Positions 1-5,492 of a stretch of 8,980 bases of DNA are shown here, in pieces; position 1 is the first letter of the stretch, and each line of letters begins with the position of its first letter. A model generated the notes under the pieces. It saw only the letters and a program-made list of their open reading frames with translations. It was not told where the DNA came from and did not search any database. Origin of the DNA: an uncultured Gammaproteobacteria bacterium (GTDB lineage: Bacteria; Pseudomonadota; Gammaproteobacteria; Steroidobacterales; GCA-2729495); assembly GCA_937958785.1 (NCBI GenBank), contig CALGMY010000101.1:1-8980 (forward strand), written 5' to 3'. Made by a program: the position numbers and the translations under genes.

Positions 1-233
1 TGATACTTACCGATGACGTCACCGACGATCCGTGCCGACTTCTTGTAAGGCTTGGTGTGGTCATTGCCGAGTTCGCGCATGGCATGCAGGACGCGGCGGT
101 GGACGGGCTTCAGCCCGTCCCGCACATCCGGCAGCGCGCGCCCCACGATGACGCTCATGGCGTAGTCCAGATAGGACTGACGCATCTCGTCTTCGAGGTT
201 TACCGGCAGGATTTCCTTGGCAACTTCAGCCAT
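1..233 (-). CDS. gyrA: DNA gyrase subunit A, N-terminal part (cut by window edge)
   Basis: This is the start of the breakage-reunion subunit of DNA gyrase, the cytoplasmic type II topoisomerase that introduces negative supercoils with GyrB. Reading the minus strand from the ATG at 233-231 gives 77 complete codons that begin MAEVAKEILPVNLEDEM. They then contain the very conserved stretches SYLDYAMSVIVGRALPD, RDGLKPVHRRVL and KKSARIVGDVIGKY, which align with the E. coli GyrA start without gaps. The window stops just before the PHGDSA segment, so the quinolone-resistance positions and the catalytic tyrosine are outside. The start is favoured because its N-terminus lines up with the E. coli protein; only a weak GAG ribosome-binding signal precedes it. 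The similar ParC is less likely because the N-terminal sequence is typical of GyrA. The gene is divergent from mtaD. Confidence 0.97.
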   Translation of the reverse strand, partial: MAEVAKEILPVNLEDEMRQSYLDYAMSVIVGRALPDVRDGLKPVHRRVLHAMRELGNDHTKPYKKSARIVGDVIGKY

Positions 234-331
234 CGATCTCGCAGATTCCAACTGGCACTGCTCCGCTGGCGGGCCGGGCCGGCGCTGGCGGTTGCCTGGC
301 CGGCCGGCGGCACGCGGGAGGCGGTGCGATG

Positions 332-360
332 AGAAAAGTCCGGGTCGTCAGAATGGTCAA
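332..360 (-). promoter_or_regulatory. candidate sigma-70 promoter for gyrA
   Basis: On the minus strand a TTGACC box (360-355, five of six consensus bases) stands 17 bases before TTTTCT (337-332, a weak -10). Transcription would begin near 325 and give a leader of about 90 bases before gyrA. The spacing is ideal but the -10 is poor, so this is a candidate only. An alternative minus-strand -10, TAATCT, lies nearby in the AT-rich patch but has no good -35. Confidence 0.3.
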
Positions 361-409
361 TAAATTAAGCGGTTAGATTAGCACGAAATGCCGGCCAACC
401 AGACCTGCG

Positions 410-419
410 GGAGGCCTCC
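410..419. repeat. 10-base perfect palindrome in the mtaD leader
   Basis: GGAGGCCTCC is a perfect inverted repeat located 34 bases before the mtaD ATG and downstream of the candidate promoter patch. It could be an operator half-site pair or a small RNA fold. Palindromes of this length also arise by chance in GC-rich DNA, so no regulator is proposed. Confidence 0.3.
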
Positions 420-453
420 GGATCAGGCATCATCTCGCGGCCGGTAAAGCACC

Positions 454-1776
454 ATGCATCTGCCCCCCACCATCATCAGCGCCCGCTGGATCGTCCCCGT
501 GGAACCCGCGGGCCGGGTGTTCGAGGGCCACGCCCTCGTGGTGGCCGATGGCCGCATACTCGAACTCGCTCCCCTGGCCGAGGTGCTCCGCCGATACCCC
601 GGTGCCGGGCGCATCGACCGTCCCGGCCACGTCCTGATCCCCGGCCTCGTGAATGCCCACACCCACGCGGCCATGGCCCTCTTCCGGGGACTGGCCGACG
701 ACCTGCCCATCGACGACTGGCTCCACGGGCACATCTGGCCGGCCGAGGCCCGCTGGGTCAGTCCGGACTTCGTCCGGGACGGCACGGAACTGGCTCTCCT
801 CGAGATGCTCCAGGGTGGAACCACCACTTTCGGTGACATGTACTTCTTCCCCGACGTGGTCGCGGGCGCCGTGGCCGACGCTGGCCTGCGGGCGGCGGTG
901 GGCATGATCGTGCTCGATCACCCCACCGTCTGGGCGGCAACTCCTGACGAGTACCTCAGCAAGGGTCTGGCGGTCCGGGACCAGTTCAAGGGCCACCCTC
1001 GCATCACCACCATGTTCGCGCCGCACGCGCCCTACTCCGTTTCCGACCGCTCCTTCGATCAGATCCGGGTGCTGGCCGACGAGCTGGACACGCCGGTGCA
1101 GATTCACCTCCTTGAGACCGAGAGCGAGATCGGTGCCAGCCTCGCCCGGTTCGGGCAGCGCCCCCTGCAGCGCCTCTCTGCCCTCGGACTCGTGACGCCG
1201 TTGCTTGCTGCTGCCCACATGACCCGGCTGGAGGACGGCGATCTCGCCCTGCTCGCCGCTGCGGGCGCGAGCGTCATCCATTGCCCGGAATCCAACCTCA
1301 AGCTGTCGAGCGGATTCTGCCGGGCTGCGGATCTCATGGCTGCCGGGGTCAACGTGGCGCTGGGCACGGACGGCGCCGCGAGCAACAATGACCTCGATAT
1401 GTTTGGCGAGATGCGCACCGCGGCACTGCTGGCGAAGGGCGTCAGCGGGCGGGCCGACGTCCTGCCCGCCGCCGCGGTGCTGGCGGCGGCGACCCTGCAG
1501 GGCGCGCGCGCCCTGGGCCTCGGGGACCGCACCGGCTCACTCATCCCGGGCAAGGCAGCGGATATCACCTGCGTTGACCTCAATCGCGCAGCCACGCAGC
1601 CGGTCCACTGCCCCGTGTCCCAGCTCGTCTACGCGGCCTCCCGGGACCAGGTCACGGATGTGTGGGTGGGCGGCGAGCACCTGCTGGTGGATGGTCAGCC
1701 GACCCGCGCCGACGTGGACTCGATCCTTGGCCGCGCAGCGGCCTGGGGCCGGAAGCTGGTTGATGTCCGTGCCTGA
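454..1776 (+). CDS. mtaD: 5'-methylthioadenosine / S-adenosylhomocysteine deaminase (TRZ/ATZ-type amidohydrolase)
   Basis: This cytoplasmic metal-dependent amidohydrolase is predicted to deaminate S-adenosylhomocysteine and/or 5'-methylthioadenosine to the inosyl forms. The 440-residue length is normal for the family. After a short N-terminal beta part come the metal-binding VNAHTH motif (H69, H71), GGTTTFGDMYF (121-131), FAPHAPYS (188-195), the ligand/catalytic HLLETESE (218-225), HCPESNLKLSSG (276-287) and GTDGAASNNDLD (304-315), where D306 is the expected last metal ligand. The C-terminus has the usual GSLIPGKAADI segment that rebuilds the beta-sandwich. The ATG at 454 fits the family N-terminus, although the ribosome site is weak. 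It is first in the operon and overlaps ubiG by 14 bases. The family also contains guanine, chlorohydrolase and other deaminases, so the exact substrate is inferred from sequence pattern and neighbourhood. Confidence 0.9.
   Translation: MHLPPTIISARWIVPVEPAGRVFEGHALVVADGRILELAPLAEVLRRYPGAGRIDRPGHVLIPGLVNAHTHAAMALFRGLADDLPIDDWLHGHIWPAEARWVSPDFVRDGTELALLEMLQGGTTTFGDMYFFPDVVAGAVADAGLRAAVGMIVLDHPTVWAATPDEYLSKGLAVRDQFKGHPRITTMFAPHAPYSVSDRSFDQIRVLADELDTPVQIHLLETESEIGASLARFGQRPLQRLSALGLVTPLLAAAHMTRLEDGDLALLAAAGASVIHCPESNLKLSSGFCRAADLMAAGVNVALGTDGAASNNDLDMFGEMRTAALLAKGVSGRADVLPAAAVLAAATLQGARALGLGDRTGSLIPGKAADITCVDLNRAATQPVHCPVSQLVYAASRDQVTDVWVGGEHLLVDGQPTRADVDSILGRAAAWGRKLVDVRA
1751..1755 (+). promoter_or_regulatory. 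ribosome-binding site fixing the ubiG start
   Basis: GGAAG lies inside the last codons of mtaD, seven bases before the ATG at 1763. It supports this ATG as the ubiG start although the frame is open far upstream. It also implies translational coupling with mtaD. Confidence 0.6.
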
Positions 1777-2482
1777 GACCGGCAACAGCAACGCGGCCGA
1801 GCTTGCCCACTTCGGGCGGCTGGCCAGCCGATGGTGGGATCCCGACGGGGCGTTCCGGACGCTGCACGACCTGAACCCGGTCCGCCTCGCGTGGATCAAC
1901 GAGAGCGCTGGCCTGGCGGGACAACGGGTGGTGGATTTGGGCTGTGGTGGCGGCCTGCTGTCGGAGGCAATGGCGGCCCGGGGCGCGAGAGTCACGGGCA
2001 TCGACCTGTCGACGGAGCTGCTCGACGTCGCCCGCCTGCACCTGCTCGAGTCGCCGGGCCTGCCGGTGGACTACCGATGCATTTCGGCCGAGGAGTTTGC
2101 GGCCGAGGCGCCTGGCGAATTCGACGTCGTCACCTGCATGGAACTCCTCGAGCACGTGCCTGATCCCGCCAGCCTCGTCCAGTCCTGCGCGAAGCTGGCC
2201 CGCGCGGGCGGCTCCGTGTTCTTCTCCTCGATCAACCGTACCCCGGCGGCCTTCGCCACCGCGATCGTGGGCGCCGAGTACCTGTCTCGGCTGGTGCCCC
2301 GGGGGACCCACCGCTACGAGCAACTGGTTCGTCCGTCGGAACTGGACGCGTGGGCCCGTCAGGCGGGCCTCAACTTGCTGTCCCTACGGGGAGGATCCTA
2401 CAACCCCGCCAGCCGTACGTTCCGGCTCACCGACCGGTCGGACGTGAACTACCTCGCGCACTTCCGGAACGGCCCGGCATGA
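1763..2482 (+). CDS. ubiG: bifunctional 2-polyprenyl-6-hydroxyphenol / 3-demethylubiquinol O-methyltransferase
   Basis: UbiG carries out both O-methylation steps of ubiquinone synthesis using SAM, as a peripheral membrane protein in the Ubi pathway. The 239-residue product has the UbiG-specific ASRWWDPDGAFRTLHDLNP near residues 21-39. SAM motif I is VDLGCGGGLL (57-66), the acidic end of strand 2 is GIDLS (79-83), and the family signature DVVTCMELLEHVPDP spans 121-135. The segment from NRT (158-160) to VPRGTH (178-183) matches the UbiG insertion linked to membrane lipid contact. The C-terminus has YNP (213-215) and DVNYLAHF (227-234). The frame is open upstream into mtaD, but the ATG at 1763 aligns with the family N-terminus and has GGAAG at good spacing. 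The stop overlaps the mupP start as ATGA. Methylation by UbiG yields S-adenosylhomocysteine, a likely substrate of the upstream gene. Confidence 0.96.
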   Translation: MSVPETGNSNAAELAHFGRLASRWWDPDGAFRTLHDLNPVRLAWINESAGLAGQRVVDLGCGGGLLSEAMAARGARVTGIDLSTELLDVARLHLLESPGLPVDYRCISAEEFAAEAPGEFDVVTCMELLEHVPDPASLVQSCAKLARAGGSVFFSSINRTPAAFATAIVGAEYLSRLVPRGTHRYEQLVRPSELDAWARQAGLNLLSLRGGSYNPASRTFRLTDRSDVNYLAHFRNGPA

Positions 2483-3156
2483 CGGCAGCCGGGAGGCCGG
2501 TGGCAGTGCTGTTCGACCTGGATGGGACGCTCCTCGACACAGCCCCGGACATGATCCATGCGCTGAACACCATCTGCCGGGAGGAAGGCTTGGCAGAGGT
2601 CCCCTACGACCGGGCGCGGCCGTACGTCTCGAATGGCGCCGTGGGACTTCTGCGGCTCGCGGTTCCGCATTTCGACGCGACCCGGGATAGCGGCCTCCAT
2701 CGCCGCTACCTGCAACGCTACGCGGCCCGGCTGGCGGAGGATACGCGCCTGTTCCATCCGCTCGAGTCATTGCTCCAGCACCTGGAGTCCGCCGGGGTTC
2801 CCTGGGGCGTGGTCACGAACAAGCCCGGCCACCTGACGCTGCCCCTGTTGCAGACACTGGGCCTAGACCGGCGTTCGGCCTGCACCGTCAGTGGTGACAC
2901 GCTGCCAGAGCGCAAGCCCCATCCGCGACCGATACTCTTCGCACTCGAGCAGCTCGGGCTCTCTTCCGCGGCCGCCCGGGCGGTTTACGTGGGCGACGCG
3001 CGACGCGACATCGAGTCTGGCCGCGCGGCGGGCACTCGCACGGTGGCGGTGCGCTACGGCTACGTCGAACCCGGCCAGGACCCCGCCAGCTGGGGCGCCG
3101 ACCATCTGGTCGGGACGACGATCGAACTCATGAACCTGCTCACGGAAGGCTGGTAG
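2479..3156 (+). CDS. mupP: N-acetylmuramic acid 6-phosphate phosphatase (HAD family)
   Basis: MupP removes the phosphate from MurNAc-6-phosphate in the cytoplasm. In Pseudomonas the product then goes through AmgK and MurU to UDP-MurNAc. The 225-residue protein has the HAD motif I FDLDGTLLD (nucleophile D13, acid D15), motif II in WGVVTNKP (T113), motif III lysine K146 in ERKPHP, and motif IV VGDARRDIESGRAAGT (D173, D177). WGVVTNKP, DIESGR.AGT and the tail YGYVEPGQDPASWGAD match Pseudomonas MupP as I remember it. This separates it from the closely related phosphoglycolate phosphatase Gph, which is the main alternative. The position directly after ubiG, with ATGA overlap, is also that of Pseudomonas mupP. 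The frame is open upstream, but the ATG at 2479 places motif I at the usual distance from the N-terminus. Confidence 0.87.
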   Translation: MTAAGRPVAVLFDLDGTLLDTAPDMIHALNTICREEGLAEVPYDRARPYVSNGAVGLLRLAVPHFDATRDSGLHRRYLQRYAARLAEDTRLFHPLESLLQHLESAGVPWGVVTNKPGHLTLPLLQTLGLDRRSACTVSGDTLPERKPHPRPILFALEQLGLSSAAARAVYVGDARRDIESGRAAGTRTVAVRYGYVEPGQDPASWGADHLVGTTIELMNLLTEGW

Positions 3157-3160
3157 CACC

Positions 3161-3916
3161 ATGCTCTCTGATACCGCGCGGGCCCATGTGGCCGCCGCCG
3201 ACGAACTCCGCGACCGCGTCATCCTCGTCACAGGCGCCGGCGACGGCATCGGGCGCGCCGCCGCCGAGGCCTGCGCCCGCCACGGCGCGACGGTCATCCT
3301 GCTCGGCCGGACCCAGGCGAAGCTCGAGGCGGCGTACGACGGCATCGTGGCGGCAGGCGGGCCGGAACCGGCCATCTCGGTGATGGACCTGGCGAGGGCC
3401 CAGGGCCCTGACTACTTCCAGCTGGCCAGCCAGATCGGCGACACCTGGGGCCGGCTGGATGGACTGCTGCACAACGCAGGCATGCTGGGGCAGCGTGCCC
3501 CCATAGAGCACTATGACATCGGGATCTGGCATCAGGTCATCCACCTGAACCTCAATGTTCCCTTCATCCTGACCCAGGTGCTGATGCCGTCATTGCGCAA
3601 GTCGGCGGACGCCTCGGTCGTATTCACGAGCAGCGGCGTGGGACGGGAAGGACGGGCGTACTGGGGCGCCTATGGGGTCGCCAAGTTCGGGATAGAGGGC
3701 CTGTCGCAGATCCTCGCCGACGAATTGAAGACCGAAGCGCGGATCCGGGTGAACTGCGTGAACCCGGGGGGCACGCGAACGCGCATGCGCGCGGCGGCCT
3801 ACCCGGGCGAAAACCCGCTGTCCCGGCCCGAGCCCTCCGCGATCATGGGGCCTTACCTCTGGCTGCTCGGCCCCGCGAGCCGGGGGGTGACCGGCCACTC
3901 CCTGGACTGCCAGTAG
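3161..3916 (+). CDS. yciK: YciK-type short-chain dehydrogenase/reductase
   Basis: This is a classical cytoplasmic SDR with a Rossmann fold and NAD(P) as likely cofactor; its physiological substrate is not known. The 251 residues show the cofactor motif VTGAGDGIG (23-31), LLHNAGMLG (102-110), LNLNVPF (129-135), the catalytic SSGVGREGRAYWGAYGVAK with S158, Y171 and K175, and VNPGGTRTRMRAAAYPGE (200-217). GREGRAYWGAYGVAKF, TRTRMRA.A.PGE and the C-terminal PYLWLLG are YciK-like and help separate it from FabG-type reductases. It begins four bases after the mupP stop, with GGAAGG inside mupP 11 bases before the ATG, so it is the last gene of this operon. Its final 74 bases are shared, antisense, with the end of rluB. 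The conserved sequence in this overlap is that of YciK. Confidence 0.92.
   Translation: MLSDTARAHVAAADELRDRVILVTGAGDGIGRAAAEACARHGATVILLGRTQAKLEAAYDGIVAAGGPEPAISVMDLARAQGPDYFQLASQIGDTWGRLDGLLHNAGMLGQRAPIEHYDIGIWHQVIHLNLNVPFILTQVLMPSLRKSADASVVFTSSGVGREGRAYWGAYGVAKFGIEGLSQILADELKTEARIRVNCVNPGGTRTRMRAAAYPGENPLSRPEPSAIMGPYLWLLGPASRGVTGHSLDCQ
3843..3916. other. tail-to-tail overlap of yciK and rluB
   Basis: The two convergent operons end inside one another for 74 bases, so no separate terminator region exists. The only hairpin seen, a 5-bp stem (3871-3875 with 3881-3885), has no T-run. Transcription of each operon probably runs into the other unless Rho stops it, which makes antisense RNA likely. 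The overlap encodes the conserved YciK C-terminus on one strand and the low-complexity RluB tail on the other. Confidence 0.85.
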
Positions 3917-4691
3917 CCGGCGGGTTCAGCTCGTCCGCGGCAGCCAGGCCTGCGGCAGCGTAGAGGGCCGAGAGCTCCTTCGGCCGCAACAGCCGGTGCT
4001 GGCCGGGGCGCAGCGAGCGGCCGAGCTCCACCGGCCCGTAGCGGATCCGGATGAGCCGGCTGACGCGGCAGTCAGCCGCCTCCCACAGGCGGCGAACCAG
4101 CCGGTTACGCCCCTCGGCCACCACGACATTGAACCACTGGTTCGAGCCTTCTCCTCCGGCCCGCTCCAGGTTGTCGAAGCGGGCGGGACCATCCTCGAGC
4201 TCGATGCCCGCACGAACCCGGTCAAGCGTGCTGTCGGTGACCGTGCCCTGGACCCGCACCGCATATTCCCGCGGCACGGCCCGGGACGGGTGCATGAGAG
4301 CGTTGGCAAGTTCGCCGTCGTTGGTGAGCAGGAGCAGCCCGGACGTGGCGAGATCCAGCCGGCCGATGCTGATCCATCGGGCGCCCTGCAAGGGCGGCAG
4401 CCGGTCGAACACCGTGGGCCGACCATCCGGGTCGCTGCGGGTACAGACCTCGCCGGCGGGCTTGTGGTAGGCCAGCACGCGGGGCGCTGGCCGGGTCTTG
4501 CGCAGGGCCGGGCCCGGCCGCCCGTCGATGAGGATCTTCTCGCGGCCCGTGACCTTGATGCCAAGGCCGGCAACGGCACCGTTGACCGTGATGCGGCCCG
4601 CACGGATCCATTGCTCGATTTCCCGCCGGGAGCCCACCCCGGCCGTCGCGAGAATCTTCTGGAGCCGCTCTGCGGCCGAAGGCGACACCAC
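3843..4691 (-). CDS. rluB: 23S rRNA pseudouridine synthase RluB
   Basis: RluB converts uridine 2605 (E. coli numbering) of 23S rRNA to pseudouridine. The 282-residue product has an N-terminal S4 RNA-binding domain (about 7-55, ERLQKILATAGVGSRREIE and ITVNG). The RsuA-family catalytic core follows: LAYHKPAGEVCT (73-84), ISIGRLDLATSGLLLLTNDG with catalytic D113, HPS....REYAV (134-144) and EGRNRLVRRLWEA (193-205). RluB is preferred over RluE, RluF and RsuA because of the RluB-like sequence and the scpAB neighbourhood. The start is limited by an in-frame stop at 4713-4715 and must be one of two tandem GTG codons at 4691 or 4688; neither has a good ribosome site. Residues from about 256 onward are a Pro/Gly/Ser/Arg-rich, probably disordered basic tail encoded antisense to yciK. 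It follows scpB after 10 bases and ends the operon. Confidence 0.94.
   Translation of the reverse strand: MVSPSAAERLQKILATAGVGSRREIEQWIRAGRITVNGAVAGLGIKVTGREKILIDGRPGPALRKTRPAPRVLAYHKPAGEVCTRSDPDGRPTVFDRLPPLQGARWISIGRLDLATSGLLLLTNDGELANALMHPSRAVPREYAVRVQGTVTDSTLDRVRAGIELEDGPARFDNLERAGGEGSNQWFNVVVAEGRNRLVRRLWEAADCRVSRLIRIRYGPVELGRSLRPGQHRLLRPKELSALYAAAGLAAADELNPPATGSPGSGRSPPGSRGRAARGKAP
4506..4519. repeat. 14-base perfect GC palindrome within rluB
   Basis: GGCCGGGCCCGGCC is a perfect palindrome within the codons for the linker between the S4 and catalytic domains of RluB (about residues 58-63). It is made only of G and C. No function is evident, and chance is a reasonable explanation in this base composition. 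Confidence 0.35.
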
Positions 4692-4701
4692 CGGGCGCGG
4701 A

Positions 4702-5469
4702 TCAGCGCGCCTTCAGCGGCACGACGTTCGATTCATCGGTGCCTGCGGCCTCTGCAGCCACGACATCAGCGAGGTCCCCGTCGGCCGGCTCGACGTAGCT
4801 GCGCGCATCGGAGATCGGCGTGACCGTCGCGAGTTCGCCCCCATCGTCCGGTGCACCGACCTCGTCGCCATCCGCCAGCGGCCTGCCGGCCGCAGCCGGC
4901 AGGCCAGCACCCCCGGACAGGTCGAGCTGGGCCGAGAACGCCTCGAGATCCTTGAGCTCGGCGAGTGGCGGCAGGTCATCCAGCTTCCTGAGGCCGAAGT
5001 AATCGAGAAACTCCTTCGTCGTGCCATAGATGGCAGGCTTGCCAGGCACGTCCCGGAACCCGACCACGCGGATCCAGTTCCGCTCAAGAAGCGAGCGCAT
5101 GATGTTGGTGGTGACGCCAACGCCGCGGATGTCTTCGACGTCGCCCCGGGTCACGGGCTGGCGATAGGCGATGATCGCCAGGGTCTCCATCAGGGCCCGG
5201 GAATAGCGTGGCGCACGCTCCTCCCAGAGGCGGGATAGCCAACCGGACATGCTCGACCGGACCTGGATGCGGAAACCACTGGCAACCTCCTGCACGGCAA
5301 TGCCCCGCTCCGCGTAATCCTCCTGGAGCTGGCCGAGCGCGGCGCACAGGTCATCCTTGCCAGGTGGGTCATCGTCGCCAAACAAGGCCTGGAGCTCGTT
5401 GATGTCCATGGGCCGGCCCGCGGCTAGCAATGCGGCCTCGAGGATGAATTTCAGTTGTCGGTGTTCCAT
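4702..5469 (-). CDS. scpB: segregation and condensation protein B (SMC partner)
   Basis: ScpB forms a dimer that binds the kleisin ScpA and regulates the SMC ATPase in chromosome compaction and segregation. The 255-residue product has two winged-helix domains: the first covers about 1-80 (LKFILEAALLAAGRPM, GIAVQEVASGFRIQV). The second has the family hallmarks SRALMETLAIIAYRQPVTR (90-108), DIRGVGV (113-119) and GFRDVPGKPAIYGTTKEFLDYFGL (137-160). The last 85 residues or so are not conserved and are rich in Asp, Glu, Ala and Gly, so probably flexible; a perfect DNA inverted repeat is written into this part. The ATG at 5469 gives the expected N-terminus but has only a weak ribosome site (GGACGG about six bases upstream). 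scpA ends 23 bases before it and rluB follows, the usual ScpA-ScpB-RluB gene order. Confidence 0.96.
   Translation of the reverse strand: MEHRQLKFILEAALLAAGRPMDINELQALFGDDDPPGKDDLCAALGQLQEDYAERGIAVQEVASGFRIQVRSSMSGWLSRLWEERAPRYSRALMETLAIIAYRQPVTRGDVEDIRGVGVTTNIMRSLLERNWIRVVGFRDVPGKPAIYGTTKEFLDYFGLRKLDDLPPLAELKDLEAFSAQLDLSGGAGLPAAAGRPLADGDEVGAPDDGGELATVTPISDARSYVEPADGDLADVVAAEAAGTDESNVVPLKAR
4880..4905 (-). repeat. perfect 11-bp inverted repeat with 4-base loop inside scpB
   Basis: The arms GGCCTGCCGGC (4880-4890) and GCCGGCAGGCC (4895-4905) are perfect reverse complements separated by CGCA. In the scpB mRNA the loop reads UGCG and is closed by a C-G pair, which fits the very stable UNCG tetraloop class. 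No run of T follows, so it is not a classical intrinsic terminator. It encodes part of the unconserved, flexible C-terminal region (about residues 189-197). Confidence 0.7.
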
Positions 5470-5492
5470 TGTGTGCCGTCCGCAGGGAAGGT

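Larger units (their letters stand above)
234..453. other. divergent intergenic region between gyrA and mtaD
   Basis: This gap of 220 bases holds the leaders and promoters of two divergent units. The part next to gyrA (about 259-315) is very GC-rich and contains a possible 7-bp stem (277-283 with 299-305). The part at about 350-385 is the most AT-rich stretch of the window and is the likely promoter core for both directions. On the plus strand TAGATT (374-379) is a weak -10 for mtaD with no matching -35. A perfect 10-base palindrome lies at 410-419. I see no RNA gene, no small coding gene with a convincing start, and no terminator. Confidence 0.6.

Noticed and set aside
277..305. Stem in the gyrA leader as a riboswitch or attenuator
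   Set aside because: It has only 7 GC pairs with a 15-base loop, no T-run and no known riboswitch core; chance pairing is likely in this composition.
57..332. A 91-codon plus-strand open frame across the gyrA start and leader
   Set aside because: More than half is antisense to conserved gyrA codons, and the rest is low-complexity GC-rich leader.
430..1281. A 283-codon open frame on the minus strand opposite mtaD
   Set aside because: It is a shadow of the metal-dependent deaminase, with a His/Gly/Arg-rich composition, no recognisable domain and no promoter or ribosome site.
3869..3887. GC hairpin as a bidirectional terminator for yciK and rluB
   Set aside because: The stem is only 5 bp and lacks a T-run on either strand, and it lies inside both coding regions.
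3996..4823. A 275-codon plus-strand open frame opposite rluB and scpB
   Set aside because: It crosses the junction of two real genes and carries no family signature; it is expected from the absence of stops in GC-rich DNA.
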